Numbered from the stretch's first letter, positions 9,566 through 19,320 are shown. The stretch: 64,000 nucleotides of DNA from Cetobacterium somerae (GCF_022430525.1 NZ_CP092519.1:1552454-1616453), one strand, 5' to 3'. Numbers and translations: made by a program. Notes: generated by a model not told the origin, from the sequence alone.

Positions 9566-11065
9566 ATGTTAGTTCGAGTGTTAAGCTCAAGTTATTTAGG
9601 AATTGAACCATTTTTAGTTGAAGTCGAAGTTGATGTAACTAATGGTCTTCCTATTTTCAATATAGTTGGCTTAGGAGATACTACTATATCCGAGAGTAGA
9701 GATCGTATAAGATCAGGAATAAAAAATATGGGGTATTTACTTGAACCAAGAAGGATTGTCGTAAACTTAACTCCAGCTAACATAAAAAAAAGAGGTTCTC
9801 ATTTTGATTTGCCTATTGCAATTGGAATAATGGTTGGAATGAAATTTTTATCAGACTACAAAGGTATCTTAAAGGATTATCTATTAATGGGAGAGCTTTC
9901 TCTAACAGGAGAAGTCAGAAGATCCGATGGTATTATAAGCGGTGTTTTATTAGCTAAAAGTAAAGGATTTAAAGGTGTTATTATTCCTGAAGAAAATTTA
10001 GAGGAAGCATCTATTATTAAAGATATAGATATAATTGCTGTAAAAAATTTAAGAGATGTTGTTAAATTTATTGAAGAAAGTATTATTCGTAGCAAAAGAA
10101 TTATTAATTTAGCCAAATCTTTTGAATCTACTTTAGATATGTGGGACGTTAAAGGGCAAATAAGAGCTAAAAGAGCACTTGAAATTGCTGCTGCTGGAGG
10201 GCATAATATAATAATGATTGGAGCTCCTGGAAGTGGTAAATCTATGTTAGCTAAAAGATTAACCGGCATATTACCACCTATGTCAGAGAGTGAAATTATT
10301 GAAACTACTAAAATTTATAGTATTGCCGGTGAACTCAGCGAAAGAGTTCCTATTATCATTAACCGACCATTTAGAGATCCTCATCATACATCTACAACAT
10401 CCTCTATAATTGGAGGTGGTAGAACACCTAAACCAGGTGAAATAAGTTTAGCTAATAATGGTGTATTATTTTTAGATGAATTTACAGAGTTTGATAGAGT
10501 CGTTATTGAAAGTTTAAGAGAACCTTTAGAAGAAAAAAGGATATCTATAACACGAAGCTTAGGAAAAATGGAATTTCCTGCCAAATTAATCTTTATTGCT
10601 GCGTGTAATCCATGTTTTTGTGGAAATGGATTTGATGAAGAGTTGTGTACATGTACACCTTATGACATTAGAAGGTATACAAAAAAACTTTCAGGTCCTA
10701 TCATTGATAGAATTGATTTATATGTTGAAATTTACAGGCTCAATGATAAAGAGATTTTAGATGAAGATCGAGGTGATACTTCTCAAATTATCAGAGATCG
10801 AGTTATGAAAGCTAGAGAACTCCAAAATATGCGCTTTGATAATAATAAACTTAATCGTGACATGGATAATAACGAAGTTGAAAAATATTGTTCTTTAAAT
10901 AATGAATGTGAACAAATAATTAGAACAGCTATTAGAAATTTAAATTTATCCATGAGAACGTATCATAAAATTTTAAAAGTTGCTAGAACAATTGCAGATT
11001 TAGGAGACTCTTCTAATATTGAAAAGCATCACTTGCTAGAAGCCATTAATTTTAGAAAAAATTAA
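9566..11065 (+). CDS. YifB/ComM family Mg-chelatase-like AAA+ ATPase
   Basis: A 499-residue protein. Residues 1-180 are the ChlI-type N-terminal domain (PIFNIVGLGDTTISESRDRIRSGIKN). An AAA+ core follows with Walker A IGAPGSGKSML near residue 221 and Walker B NNGVLFLDEFTEF. A cysteine-rich insert (ACNPCFCGNGFDEELCTC) and a C-terminal Mg_chelatase_C domain (RTYHKILKVARTIADL) complete it. ComM, the studied member, is a hexameric branch-migration helicase that acts in natural transformation. The family is common in bacteria without known competence, so the role here is uncertain. It starts at an ATG behind AAGGAGG and is transcribed alone. Confidence 0.9.
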   Translation: MLVRVLSSSYLGIEPFLVEVEVDVTNGLPIFNIVGLGDTTISESRDRIRSGIKNMGYLLEPRRIVVNLTPANIKKRGSHFDLPIAIGIMVGMKFLSDYKGILKDYLLMGELSLTGEVRRSDGIISGVLLAKSKGFKGVIIPEENLEEASIIKDIDIIAVKNLRDVVKFIEESIIRSKRIINLAKSFESTLDMWDVKGQIRAKRALEIAAAGGHNIIMIGAPGSGKSMLAKRLTGILPPMSESEIIETTKIYSIAGELSERVPIIINRPFRDPHHTSTTSSIIGGGRTPKPGEISLANNGVLFLDEFTEFDRVVIESLREPLEEKRISITRSLGKMEFPAKLIFIAACNPCFCGNGFDEELCTCTPYDIRRYTKKLSGPIIDRIDLYVEIYRLNDKEILDEDRGDTSQIIRDRVMKARELQNMRFDNNKLNRDMDNNEVEKYCSLNNECEQIIRTAIRNLNLSMRTYHKILKVARTIADLGDSSNIEKHHLLEAINFRKN

Positions 11066-11073
11066 TTAATAAT

Positions 11074-11115
11074 AAAAAAGGAGAAGCAATTTTTTAGAAC
11101 TGCTTCTCCTTTTTA
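11074..11115. terminator. Bidirectional terminator between yifB/comM and nusB
   Basis: AAAAAAGGAGAAGCA and TGCTTCTCCTTTTT form a long stem around a short T-rich loop, with A and T tracts on the two sides. It can end transcription of the plus-strand ATPase gene and of the minus-strand nusB. Confidence 0.9.
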
Positions 11116-11121
11116 AAGTTA

Positions 11122-11529
11122 TTATCTATTTTTTTCAACTACTACTTTTGCTAAAACACCGTTGATAAACTCATGTGATTTCTCATCACCATATTTTTTT
11201 GCTAATTCTACAACTTCGTTAACAACTATCTCAGCTGGAACATCCTCAAATAAAACCTCATATGTCGCTATTTTTAAAAGTGCTTTTTCAACATTTCCTA
11301 TTCTTTCTAAGCTCCAACCAGTAATATTATTTTTTAATGTTTCTGTAATTTTCTCATCATTTAAAGCCATTCCATTAGAGTATTTTTCAATAAACTCTTT
11401 TTCATTTGTATTTAAATTAGTTTCATCTCTTAACATATAACTTGCTAAAGTTTCATCTATCTTTACTTCAGTTAACTCCGATTCAAAAACTATTTTAAAT
11501 AACTCTTCTCTTGCTACTCTTCTACTCAT
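11122..11529 (-). CDS. nusB: Transcription antitermination factor NusB
   Basis: A 135-residue all-helical protein starting MSRRVAREELFKIVFESE, the typical NusB opening (SRRxARExAxQxLY-like). The conserved C-terminal VNEVVELAKKYGDEKSHEFINGVL motif is present. NusB binds boxA RNA with NusE (S10) and keeps rRNA transcription processive. It is the last gene of the asp23-amaP-DUF2273-nusB run, 13 bases after the small membrane protein; linkage of asp23-family genes to nusB is common in Firmicutes. Confidence 0.95.
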   Translation of the reverse strand: MSRRVAREELFKIVFESELTEVKIDETLASYMLRDETNLNTNEKEFIEKYSNGMALNDEKITETLKNNITGWSLERIGNVEKALLKIATYEVLFEDVPAEIVVNEVVELAKKYGDEKSHEFINGVLAKVVVEKNR

Positions 11530-11542
11530 TATTGTTTCCTTT

Positions 11543-11755
11543 CTAATCCTTTAATCTATTTAATATTTGTTTTTTTAACTTGTCTTGAAAATCTCTATCT
11601 CCTAATTTAAATCCAATAAATGCCAAAAATAATATAAAAATAGTTTTTAGCATCCCATACTCAACTAAAAGAACTCCTATCACTAACCCTAAGATGGCAT
11701 ATAGATATTTCTTAAAATTAAGAATAAAATTTTCAATAATCTTTTCCAACATCAT
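11543..11755 (-). CDS. DUF2273-like small membrane protein of the Asp23/AmaP cluster
   Basis: A 70-residue protein with two hydrophobic helices (about 16-34 and 35-49) and a charged, Lys-rich tail (FKLGDRDFQDKLKKQIL). Small DUF2273 proteins of this size and shape accompany AmaP and Asp23 genes in Firmicutes. The function is unknown; a membrane-anchoring or stabilising role in the Asp23 complex is inference. The start ATG at 11755 lies behind GGAGGAG and follows amaP by about 10 bases. Confidence 0.65.
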   Translation of the reverse strand: MMLEKIIENFILNFKKYLYAILGLVIGVLLVEYGMLKTIFILFLAFIGFKLGDRDFQDKLKKQILNRLKD

Positions 11756-11766
11756 ATCTGCTCCTC

Positions 11767-12276
11767 CTATTCAATTGAGTCTCTTCTAGGTGATAATCTA
11801 GAAATTTTTACCTCTATATAATCAACTTTTAAATCTAACTTTTGTTCTAAATTAGTTTTTATCAAATTTTGTATATCTACTGTTTTTGATGATAGATTAT
11901 TATTTGATATCATATCTAAATTTAATTTAACAAAATATTTGCTTCCTCTATTTCCACACTCTATTTTTAAACCTTTTATATCGCTATCTTTTGACAAAAT
12001 CTCTCTTATTAAATTTTTTACTGTATCTGTTGAAATATGAACTGATCCATGTTCATTTTTTATAACATAATCTTTTTCTTTGGAAAAATTAGATAATAAT
12101 TTTAATATTGATATACACATATATATTAAGCATATATTAAAAATAACAACTTTAAATATAAGTGAGCTTGTGTCTATTGTTGAAAAATATTGTGGCATTG
12201 TTATATACCCTATTCCTGTTACAGCTATAGTAAATATTCCTATCCATGCAAAGAAAAATATTAACTTTTTTATCAA
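11767..12276 (-). CDS. amaP: AmaP-like alkaline shock membrane anchor protein
   Basis: About 169 residues: two N-terminal transmembrane helices (residues about 5-25 and 40-62), then a cytoplasmic Asp23-like alpha/beta domain (HGSVHISTDTVKNLIREIL ... VKLNLDM). AmaP anchors Asp23 at the membrane in Staphylococcus aureus. The start is probably the TTG at 12276, four bases after GGGGTGAG; a GTG at 12285 lies inside that site. It lies about 60 bases downstream of the Asp23 gene, past a GC hairpin, and directly upstream of the DUF2273 protein. Assignment rests on architecture and neighbours. Confidence 0.75.
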   Translation of the reverse strand: MIKKLIFFFAWIGIFTIAVTGIGYITMPQYFSTIDTSSLIFKVVIFNICLIYMCISILKLLSNFSKEKDYVIKNEHGSVHISTDTVKNLIREILSKDSDIKGLKIECGNRGSKYFVKLNLDMISNNNLSSKTVDIQNLIKTNLEQKLDLKVDYIEVKISRLSPRRDSIE

Positions 12277-12301
12277 TAAACTCACCCCTGTAAAGAAAGA
12301 T

Positions 12302-12325
12302 TAGAGGCGTAATAAAACGCCTCTC
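12302..12325 (-). terminator. Hairpin between the asp23-family gene and amaP
   Basis: AGAGGCG and CGCCTCT form a seven-pair stem around an AT loop. On the minus strand it is followed only by AATCTTTC, so it may be a weak terminator or a processing or stability element rather than a full stop. Confidence 0.5.
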
Positions 12326-12336
12326 TCATATTTTAA

Positions 12337-12714
12337 TTATACAATCTCTATATCCTCATGCTTTTCTTCATACTCATCTGTTAAAATTTTTACATCCTGT
12401 ACAAATACATTCACTTCTACAACTTTTAATCCAGTCATTGTACTCACTGCTGTTAAAACATTTTTTTGAACATTTTGAGCAACCTCAGAGATCTGATATC
12501 CATACTCAACTATAATATATATCTCTACACTGCACTCTTTTTCTCCAACTTCTACTTTAACCCCATTTGTAAGTCTCTTTTTCCCTAGCATTTTACTAAC
12601 TTCATCTGCTACTCCACCTGCTAATTTATAAACTCCAGAAACATCTTGTGCTGCCTTTGCTGATATCGTCTTTACAACATCATCTGCTATTTTTATATTT
12701 CCTAACTCGTTCAT
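12337..12714 (-). CDS. Asp23/Gls24 family envelope stress response protein
   Basis: A protein of about 125 residues with the Asp23 signature: IADDVVKTISAKAAQDVSGVYKLAGG near the start and VEIYIIVEYGYQISEVAQNVQ in the middle. The family is abundant and membrane-proximal in Firmicutes, where loss induces cell-wall stress genes. I place the start at the ATG at 12714 behind ACGGAGGTG rather than the ATG at 12741, which lacks a site. It lies between accC upstream and amaP downstream, all on the minus strand. Confidence 0.9.
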   Translation of the reverse strand: MNELGNIKIADDVVKTISAKAAQDVSGVYKLAGGVADEVSKMLGKKRLTNGVKVEVGEKECSVEIYIIVEYGYQISEVAQNVQKNVLTAVSTMTGLKVVEVNVFVQDVKILTDEYEEKHEDIEIV

Positions 12715-12780
12715 AAAAACACCTCCGTAGATATTATACATATATTATTACATTTATTTAAAGTTTTTCCTAGCTATTAT

Positions 12781-14127
12781 TTAATTTTTTTCAAAATTTT
12801 CTTCAATAAACTTCGTTGTAACTTTTCCTGCTCTGTATACCTTATTATCTAGCACCTCTAAATGGAATGGAATTGTTGTATCAATTCCCTCTATAATAAA
12901 TTCATTTAATGCTCTTTTCATCTTTTCTATAGCTTCTTCTCTAGTGATTCCATGGACAATAAGCTTTCCAATCATAGAATCATAATATGGAGAAATTTCA
13001 TATCCTTGATATGAGTGTGAATCTACTCTAACTCCAGGTCCTCCAGGAACAATATAAGTTTCTAATTTTCCTGGTGATGGTAAAAATCCTGCTGTTGTAT
13101 CTTCAGCATTTATTCTACATTCAATCGCATGCCCAAATAATACAACATCTTCTTGAGATATGTTTATTCTCTCTCCTTCTGCAACTTTGATTTGTAATTT
13201 AATAATATCTATTCCCGTTACCATCTCAGTTACTGTATGCTCAACTTGAACTCTTGTATTCATTTCCATAAAATAGAAGTTATCATCTTTATCAACTAAA
13301 AATTCTAAAGTACCTGCTGAATCATAATTAATTGATTTTGCTAATTTTACAGCAGCCTCACCCATTGCTTTTCTAACTTTTGATGGCAATTTATACGATG
13401 GTGCTTCCTCTATTAACTTTTGATGTCTTCTTTGAATAGAACAATCTCTTTCTCCCAAGTGAATAACATTTCCATGTTTATCTCCCATAATTTGAATTTC
13501 AACGTGTCTTGGGTTTTCAACAAACTTCTCTATATAAACATCTGGATTTCCAAATGCAGACTCTGCTTCTGTTTGAGCAGCGATGATTTTGCTTTCTAAC
13601 TCTTCTGGAGTTCTAGCTAATCTCATACCTTTTCCTCCACCACCTGCAGTAGCTTTTATCATTACTGGATATCCTATTCTTTCTTCTACTTCTTTTCTAG
13701 CTTCCTCTATACTTCTTATAATTCCTGTTCCATTTGTTAATGGTACATCATTTTCTATTGCAGTTTTTCTAGCTGTAGCTTTATCACCCATGCTTTCAAT
13801 AGCTTCTGGACTTGGTCCAATAAATGTTATGTTATGAGTTTGGCATATTCTTGCAAATCTGGCATTTTCAGATAAAAATCCATATCCAGGATGTATTGCA
13901 TTTGCTCCTGTTATCTCTGCTGCCGCTAATATATTAGGTATTTTTAAATATGACTCTGTACTTAAAGGTCCCCCTATACAAACTGCTTCATCTGCTAATC
14001 TAACGTGCAAACTATCTTTATCTGCTTCTGAATAAACAGCAACTGTTTTTATTCCTAACTCTCTTGCTGCTCTTATTATTCTAACAGCGATTTCACCTCT
14101 ATTAGCAATCAATATCTTTTTAAACAT
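12781..14127 (-). CDS. accC: Acetyl-CoA carboxylase biotin carboxylase subunit
   Basis: A 448-residue ATP-grasp enzyme that carboxylates the biotin on AccB with bicarbonate and ATP, the first half reaction of malonyl-CoA formation. It starts [25 protein letters not shown]. The glycine-rich ATP loop [12 protein letters not shown], the [17 protein letters not shown] segment and the [16 protein letters not shown] catalytic motif are all present. Its length is normal. It is 13 bases downstream of accB. The carboxyltransferase genes accA and accD are not in the window. Confidence 0.98.
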   Translation of the reverse strand: MFKKILIANRGEIAVRIIRAARELGIKTVAVYSEADKDSLHVRLADEAVCIGGPLSTESYLKIPNILAAAEITGANAIHPGYGFLSENARFARICQTHNITFIGPSPEAIESMGDKATARKTAIENDVPLTNGTGIIRSIEEARKEVEERIGYPVMIKATAGGGGKGMRLARTPEELESKIIAAQTEAESAFGNPDVYIEKFVENPRHVEIQIMGDKHGNVIHLGERDCSIQRRHQKLIEEAPSYKLPSKVRKAMGEAAVKLAKSINYDSAGTLEFLVDKDDNFYFMEMNTRVQVEHTVTEMVTGIDIIKLQIKVAEGERINISQEDVVLFGHAIECRINAEDTTAGFLPSPGKLETYIVPGGPGVRVDSHSYQGYEISPYYDSMIGKLIVHGITREEAIEKMKRALNEFIIEGIDTTIPFHLEVLDNKVYRAGKVTTKFIEENFEKN

Positions 14128-14140
14128 AAAATCCTCCCAA

Positions 14141-14554
14141 TTATCTTGCTGTGGCCTTTACTTTTAATAACACTTTACCGTAGTCAACTACGCCTCCATC
14201 TTCTACAGTTATCTCCATTACTTCTCCTCCTACTGTAGATTTTAAAGGTGTTTTTAATCCCATTACATAAATATAACCAAGATCTTGTCCTACTTTAATT
14301 TTATCACCTATCTTAACAGCATCTTTATAGAAATATTTTCCTATTCCTGTAGAGACTACAGTTTTTATATTCTCCTCTTTTTTACCTATCTCTTTCATAG
14401 GTTGTGGAGTTTCTTTAGGCATTACAACTTTTGGCTGTGGAGATTTTTTTATTTTTATTTTTAAATTTTCATTTTCCTCATAACTAATTTCAGTTAATCC
14501 ACATTCACTTAAAACATTAATTAAATCTTCAATTTGAAACTCTTCTTTTTTCAT
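14141..14554 (-). CDS. accB: Biotin carboxyl carrier protein of acetyl-CoA carboxylase
   Basis: About 137 residues: an N-terminal helical part ([22 protein letters not shown]), a Pro/Lys linker and a C-terminal biotinyl-type domain. The usual biotin motif A/V-M-K-M appears here as VMGLKTP, with the lysine after Gly-Leu instead of the canonical E-A-M-K-M. The modified lysine is therefore best read as the K of GLKTP (about residue 103), an unusual but recognisable context. The ATG at 14554 follows TGGAGG; an ATG at 14566 overlaps that site. It leads the accB-accC operon. Confidence 0.85.
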   Translation of the reverse strand: MKKEEFQIEDLINVLSECGLTEISYEENENLKIKIKKSPQPKVVMPKETPQPMKEIGKKEENIKTVVSTGIGKYFYKDAVKIGDKIKVGQDLGYIYVMGLKTPLKSTVGGEVMEITVEDGGVVDYGKVLLKVKATAR

Positions 14555-14581
14555 AAGTTCCTCCATCAGTTTTTATCACTT

Positions 14582-14610
14582 ATTTTAACATAATTTAAAA
14601 AATCATTCAA
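14582..14610 (-). promoter_or_regulatory. Promoter of accB-accC
   Basis: On the minus strand TTGAAT (14605-14610) and TAAAAT (14582-14587) are 17 bases apart. The predicted start of transcription lies about 20 bases before accB. Confidence 0.75.
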
Positions 14611-14616
14611 GATTAC

Positions 14617-14630
14617 ATTACAAGTGTAAT
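14617..14630. promoter_or_regulatory. Small palindrome just upstream of the accB promoter
   Basis: ATTACA and TGTAAT flank a two-base centre, six bases upstream of the -35 box and two bases after the end of dnaE. It could bind a regulator of fatty acid synthesis; no factor can be named. Confidence 0.35.
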
Positions 14631-14631
14631 T

Positions 14632-17600
14632 TTATCTTATAACTACACTTTTTTCTCCCAATAATTCCTCTATTTTTTTTATCAATTTAGGAGTTATTTC
14701 AATCGTTAGTTTTGAGTTTTTTATCTCTTTATTCCCATTAATATCTATAGCAAAACTTAATGGAACTTCTCCTTTACTCTCTAAAAGAATCTCCTTTAGT
14801 CGATTATACTTATCTTTAGATTTTTCATTAATTAATATATATATTCTATTTTTTTTATTAAACTCTATTGAATTTAAAGACTTCATACTTTTTACAACTA
14901 ATTTTTTATTTTCGTTTCCATTAAAATAATCAATTTGAATACTTCCGTCTATTACTACAGCCTTACCTTCAAGTTCTATATTTAAATAATCTTTATACTC
15001 TCTTGGAAAAATAATTCCAGAAATTTGATCATAATAATCTTCAAGAATAAAGGTACACATAGGTTCCTTTGTCTTTTTTGTTAATATTTTTTTCACATCC
15101 CTTAGTATACCATAAGTTTTAATTATATGCAGTGGATTTTCTAATTTTATTTCTGAAATTTTATTCATTTTATATGTTTTTACTAACCAATTATACTTAT
15201 CTAGAGGATGTGCGCTGTAGTAGAACCCTAAAAATTCTTTCTCTTTTTCTAATTTTTCATCTGGAGTAAAGTCCGTTACATCAGGTAAAACAAAACTTAC
15301 CATTTCTGATTTTGCTCCTCCGAAAAGATTCATTTGCTGAATATCATCTTCTTTTATTTTCTTATTTGCATAATCAATAACTTTTTCAATCGATTCGATT
15401 TTTTGCTTACGATTTCCAGGAAGAGAATCTAAAGCTCCAGAATAAACCAGTGCTTCTATATTTTTTTTATTAAGTCCTTGTCCTCTTAATCTATATATAA
15501 AATCCTCATATCTTAAATAATTACCATTTTTTTCAAATTCTATTTTAATTTTTTGAGCTAAACTTTCTCCTACATTTTTTATAGCTGCTAGAGAAAATCT
15601 AATCCCACCATTCTCTACAGTAAATTTCGAAACTGGATTATTAACATCAGATAATTTCAACTCTAATTTATGTGCTTTTGCATCCTCTATATAAAATGCA
15701 ACATTTTCGACATTGCTTTTTTCAGATGTCATTATAGATGCATAATATTCTTCTGGATAGAAATATTTAAAGTATGCAGTCCAATAAGCTATTAATGCAT
15801 ACGCTGCTGAATGGGATTTATTGAATCCATATCCTGCAAATTTATCTATTAAATCAAATATCTCCTCTGCCTTTTCTTTAGAATATCCATTATCTACAGA
15901 TCTTTTTACAAATTTCTCCCTATTTTCATCCATTATAGAAGCTTGTTTTTTTCCCATCGCTCTTCTTAAAAGATCAGCTTCTCCCAAAGAATAACTAGCC
16001 ATTATATTAGCTATTTTCATTACTTGTTCTTGATATAAAATAACTCCATATGTTTCTTTTAATACCTTTTCTAAACTTGGATGAGGATATTTTATCTCCT
16101 CTAATCCATTTTTACAATTTATAAAACTTTCAACCATTCCAGATCCTAATGGTCCCGGACGATAAAGAGCTAGTAATGCTATTATATCCTCAAATCTATT
16201 AGGTTTTAATTGAACCAATATTTTTCTTATACCTATTGATTCTAGTTGAAATACTCCTAAACTATCTCCTGATGAAAGCATTTCATATACTGAAGTTTCA
16301 TTTAATGAAATTTCTTCTAACTTTATATTTTTTCCTTTGCTCTCCTTAATATACTCAATAGTCCTCTGAATATTAGTTAAATTTCTAAGTCCTAGAAAAT
16401 CCATTTTAAGTAGACCTAGCTCCTCTAATTCTTTCATTTGATACTGTGTCGAAATTTTATGATCCTTATTGTCACTATATAAGGGAACTACTTCCATTAA
16501 TGGATCTTTAGTTATCACAACTCCAGCAGCATGAATAGATGCATGTCTCACTTTATTTTCTAATCTTTGAGACAGATTTACTAGATTTCTAATTTCATTA
16601 TCCTCTGTATATAATTCTCTTAATTCTGAGTTCTCTTTCAATGCTTCTTCTAGTGTTGAAAATGCAGGTATTAATTTTGCTATTTTATCTACTTTAACTA
16701 AATTAACATCTAATACTCTTCCTACGTCTCTTAAAGCAGCTCTAGCTTTCATTCTACCAAATGTAATTATTTGTGCTACTTTATCTTCTCCATATTTTTT
16801 AGTAACATATTCAATTACTTCTTCTCTTCTTTCTTGACAAATATCTATATCTATATCTGGCATAGAAATTCTTTCTGGATTTAAAAATCTTTCAAAAATT
16901 AGATTATATTTTAAAGGGTCTAAATCTGTTATCTTTAAGGCATAAGCCACTAAACTTCCAGCAGCTGATCCTCTTCCTGGGCCAATTGGTATATTTTTTC
17001 CTTTTGCATATGCAATAAAATCCCATACAACTATAAAATATTCCTCATATCCCATTTTTAAAATAACATCTAATTCATATTCTATTCTTTTTAAAAGCTC
17101 TTCATTCAATCCACTTGGGTATCTTTGAGCTAATCCTTTATATACTATTTTTCTTAAAAATTCTCCTGAACTTTTTACACAATTTGGAATTTCATATTTT
17201 GGAAACTTTAACTCACCAAATTCTAAATTTAAATTGCATCTATCAGCTATCTTTTCTGTCATATCAATAGCTTCAATAAAGTCATCTCCTAAAGAATTTA
17301 TAACTTCCATTCTACTTTTCAAGAATAGTTCTTTAGTCTCTATTTTCATCCTATTTGTATCTGAAACTTTAGCTCCAGTTTGGATACAAATTACCAAGTC
17401 TTGTAATACATGATCACCTTCATATACATAATGCGTATCATTTGTTGCTACACAACTTATTTTATGTTTCTTAGAATATTTTTGTAATTCTTTATTTAAT
17501 TCTTTTTGGCCATCTACTCCGTTTCCTTGAACTTCCAAATAAAAATTTTCTTTGCCAAAAATTTCTATATAATTTTCTATTTTCTTATCAATGACTTCTT

Positions 17601-18048
17601 CTTTTTCATTCTCAAGAATTGCTCTTGAAACTTCTCCCTGCATGCATGCTGATAAAGCTATAATACCCTCACTATGCTTCTTTAAAAACTCTTTATCAAC
17701 ACGAGGTCTATAATAAAACCCTTTTAAAAATCCTATTGAAGATATTTTTAAAAGGTTTTTATACCCTGTTAAGTTCTTAGCTAAAAGTATTAGATGAAAA
17801 TTTCTTCCATCTTTTTTTTCCATTTCAAATTCTGATATATATGCCTCAATACCAATAATTGGTTTAATCCCTTTTTTAATAGCACATTTATAAAACTCTA
17901 TAGCTCCATACATATTTCCATGATCTGTAATAGCCATAGCTTTCATATTTAAACTCTTAGCTCTATCTAAATACTCCTCTATTTTACCAACCCCATCTAG
18001 GAGACTGTACTCTGTATGTAAATGTAAATGAACAAAATTTTTATTCAT
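14632..18048 (-). CDS. dnaE: DNA polymerase III alpha subunit DnaE
   Basis: A 1138-residue C-family replicative polymerase. The N-terminal PHP domain opens FVHLHLHTEYSLLDG with the metal-binding HxH. The palm contains the catalytic aspartates in PDIDIDICQERRE (about residues 395-407), with SVAAGSLV-like GPGRGSAAGSLVAYAL just before it. Downstream are the finger, the helix-hairpin-helix region (GYGFNKSHSAAYALIAYWTAYFK) and an OB-fold (about 960-1040). It has no exonuclease insert, so it is DnaE rather than PolC. It overlaps the end of the upstream MFS gene (on this strand the MFS start side is 5') by 8 bases, so the two are co-transcribed. Confidence 0.97.
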   Translation of the reverse strand: MNKNFVHLHLHTEYSLLDGVGKIEEYLDRAKSLNMKAMAITDHGNMYGAIEFYKCAIKKGIKPIIGIEAYISEFEMEKKDGRNFHLILLAKNLTGYKNLLKISSIGFLKGFYYRPRVDKEFLKKHSEGIIALSACMQGEVSRAILENEKEEVIDKKIENYIEIFGKENFYLEVQGNGVDGQKELNKELQKYSKKHKISCVATNDTHYVYEGDHVLQDLVICIQTGAKVSDTNRMKIETKELFLKSRMEVINSLGDDFIEAIDMTEKIADRCNLNLEFGELKFPKYEIPNCVKSSGEFLRKIVYKGLAQRYPSGLNEELLKRIEYELDVILKMGYEEYFIVVWDFIAYAKGKNIPIGPGRGSAAGSLVAYALKITDLDPLKYNLIFERFLNPERISMPDIDIDICQERREEVIEYVTKKYGEDKVAQIITFGRMKARAALRDVGRVLDVNLVKVDKIAKLIPAFSTLEEALKENSELRELYTEDNEIRNLVNLSQRLENKVRHASIHAAGVVITKDPLMEVVPLYSDNKDHKISTQYQMKELEELGLLKMDFLGLRNLTNIQRTIEYIKESKGKNIKLEEISLNETSVYEMLSSGDSLGVFQLESIGIRKILVQLKPNRFEDIIALLALYRPGPLGSGMVESFINCKNGLEEIKYPHPSLEKVLKETYGVILYQEQVMKIANIMASYSLGEADLLRRAMGKKQASIMDENREKFVKRSVDNGYSKEKAEEIFDLIDKFAGYGFNKSHSAAYALIAYWTAYFKYFYPEEYYASIMTSEKSNVENVAFYIEDAKAHKLELKLSDVNNPVSKFTVENGGIRFSLAAIKNVGESLAQKIKIEFEKNGNYLRYEDFIYRLRGQGLNKKNIEALVYSGALDSLPGNRKQKIESIEKVIDYANKKIKEDDIQQMNLFGGAKSEMVSFVLPDVTDFTPDEKLEKEKEFLGFYYSAHPLDKYNWLVKTYKMNKISEIKLENPLHIIKTYGILRDVKKILTKKTKEPMCTFILEDYYDQISGIIFPREYKDYLNIELEGKAVVIDGSIQIDYFNGNENKKLVVKSMKSLNSIEFNKKNRIYILINEKSKDKYNRLKEILLESKGEVPLSFAIDINGNKEIKNSKLTIEITPKLIKKIEELLGEKSVVIR

Positions 18049-19234
18049 CCGCTCCTCCTTTTAATGGTTTTTCCATTTTAAAATTTTTATAAAAAACAAC
18101 AGTTCCAATTAGATATAAAATTACTGTTATATAATATGGAAAATTATATGATATATTTTCCATTAAATACCCTGCAATAATCATACTTATGGCTCTTGTT
18201 ACATTCGATGACATCGAAACTATGCTACTCATCAAAGCTCTATTTTCATAGTTTACGGTTTCTAAAGATATATTTTGAATAAGTGGTTGATTTAAGTTCA
18301 TTAAAGTTGATCTCAAAAGAAATGAAACTCCTAATATAAAAATACTTTGAGGAAAAGCAATTGATATTAAAAATGGAATTGATAACAATTGACATATTAC
18401 AACAGTATTTTCTCTTCCTAAAACCTTAGATATATATGGAACTAGTAGTCCACCTATAACTAACCCTAACTGAGACAACCCCATAATAATACCAACTTTT
18501 TCATTATCAATATTCAAAGAAAACTTTAAATATACACTAAAAAATGGAATTACTAATCCTGCTCCAAAACCTATGATTGTGTTATAAACAATAAAACTTA
18601 AAGCTTGACCACTCATAACTTCTTTAAAACCCTTAAAAAAATCTTTGTTATTTTTGTTCTTAATTATTTCTCTATCTTTCAATCCATTTAGGGGATAAAA
18701 ACTAAATAAAATTAAAAAAGCACAAAATAAATAAACCAATGGAATTGATTTTTCTACTGCAAAAATTTTTCCAAAAGCTTTAATTAGTCTTCCCGCTCCA
18801 TAGCTAGCAAAAACAGTTCCTAAACTTTGACTTACAAAATTTTTACTAAAAACCTTCACTCTATCTTTTTCTGAAGAGTTTTCAATTAAAAGCACTCCTA
18901 TAGAAGAGAAAGGAAATCCATAACCTATTCCCATTAAAGCAGAAAATAATTTTATAAAAAAAGGAGTTGTTAAAAAGCTAACGCCTAAAATTCCTATACT
19001 CATTAAAATTAATCCCAATGAAATAGTTTTTTTAAAACCTATTCTTGAACTTAAATAAGCATTTATCATTGATCCTAATGCTATTGAAAGACTTCCTATC
19101 GAAAGAACTTGTCCTACAATTCCTTCTCCAAAACCCAAGTTTTTCACATGTATGCCTGTAAAAACATTAAATATACCTGATACGATGGCTGTTGTTATTA
19201 CATTTATTAAAATAATTCTATCAATTTGTCTCAA
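18041..19234 (-). CDS. Major facilitator superfamily transporter
   Basis: About 397 residues with twelve predicted transmembrane segments in two halves of six, typical of MFS permeases. Motif A-like sequences occur as SSRIGFKKTISLG in the first half and ISKVLGRENTVVI in the second. The substrate cannot be told; drug or metabolite efflux is the usual guess. The TTG at 19234 fits the GGGGGAGAT ribosome binding site; the longer frame from 19273 has no site. Its 3' end overlaps dnaE. The leader upstream contains the C-rich double hairpin described separately, so this gene may be controlled by attenuation. Confidence 0.8.
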   Translation of the reverse strand: MRQIDRIILINVITTAIVSGIFNVFTGIHVKNLGFGEGIVGQVLSIGSLSIALGSMINAYLSSRIGFKKTISLGLILMSIGILGVSFLTTPFFIKLFSALMGIGYGFPFSSIGVLLIENSSEKDRVKVFSKNFVSQSLGTVFASYGAGRLIKAFGKIFAVEKSIPLVYLFCAFLILFSFYPLNGLKDREIIKNKNNKDFFKGFKEVMSGQALSFIVYNTIIGFGAGLVIPFFSVYLKFSLNIDNEKVGIIMGLSQLGLVIGGLLVPYISKVLGRENTVVICQLLSIPFLISIAFPQSIFILGVSFLLRSTLMNLNQPLIQNISLETVNYENRALMSSIVSMSSNVTRAISMIIAGYLMENISYNFPYYITVILYLIGTVVFYKNFKMEKPLKGGADE

Positions 19235-19283
19235 CTTTATCTCCCCCAAAAATTGACCTAATATATTATACAATATAAACTTA

Positions 19284-19320
19284 TAAAAAAAAATACTTCT
19301 AAATATTTATCAGAAGTACA
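19284..19320 (-). terminator. Terminator hairpin with long T tract upstream of the MFS gene
   Basis: On the minus strand TACTTCT and AGAAGTA pair around an AT-rich loop and are followed by nine T residues. It lies about 50 bases before the MFS start and just after the C-rich hairpin. Confidence 0.8.

Noticed and set aside
9877..10269. Minus-strand open frame inside the YifB/ComM gene
   Set aside because: It lies fully antisense to a gene with clear AAA+ motifs and has no start signal.
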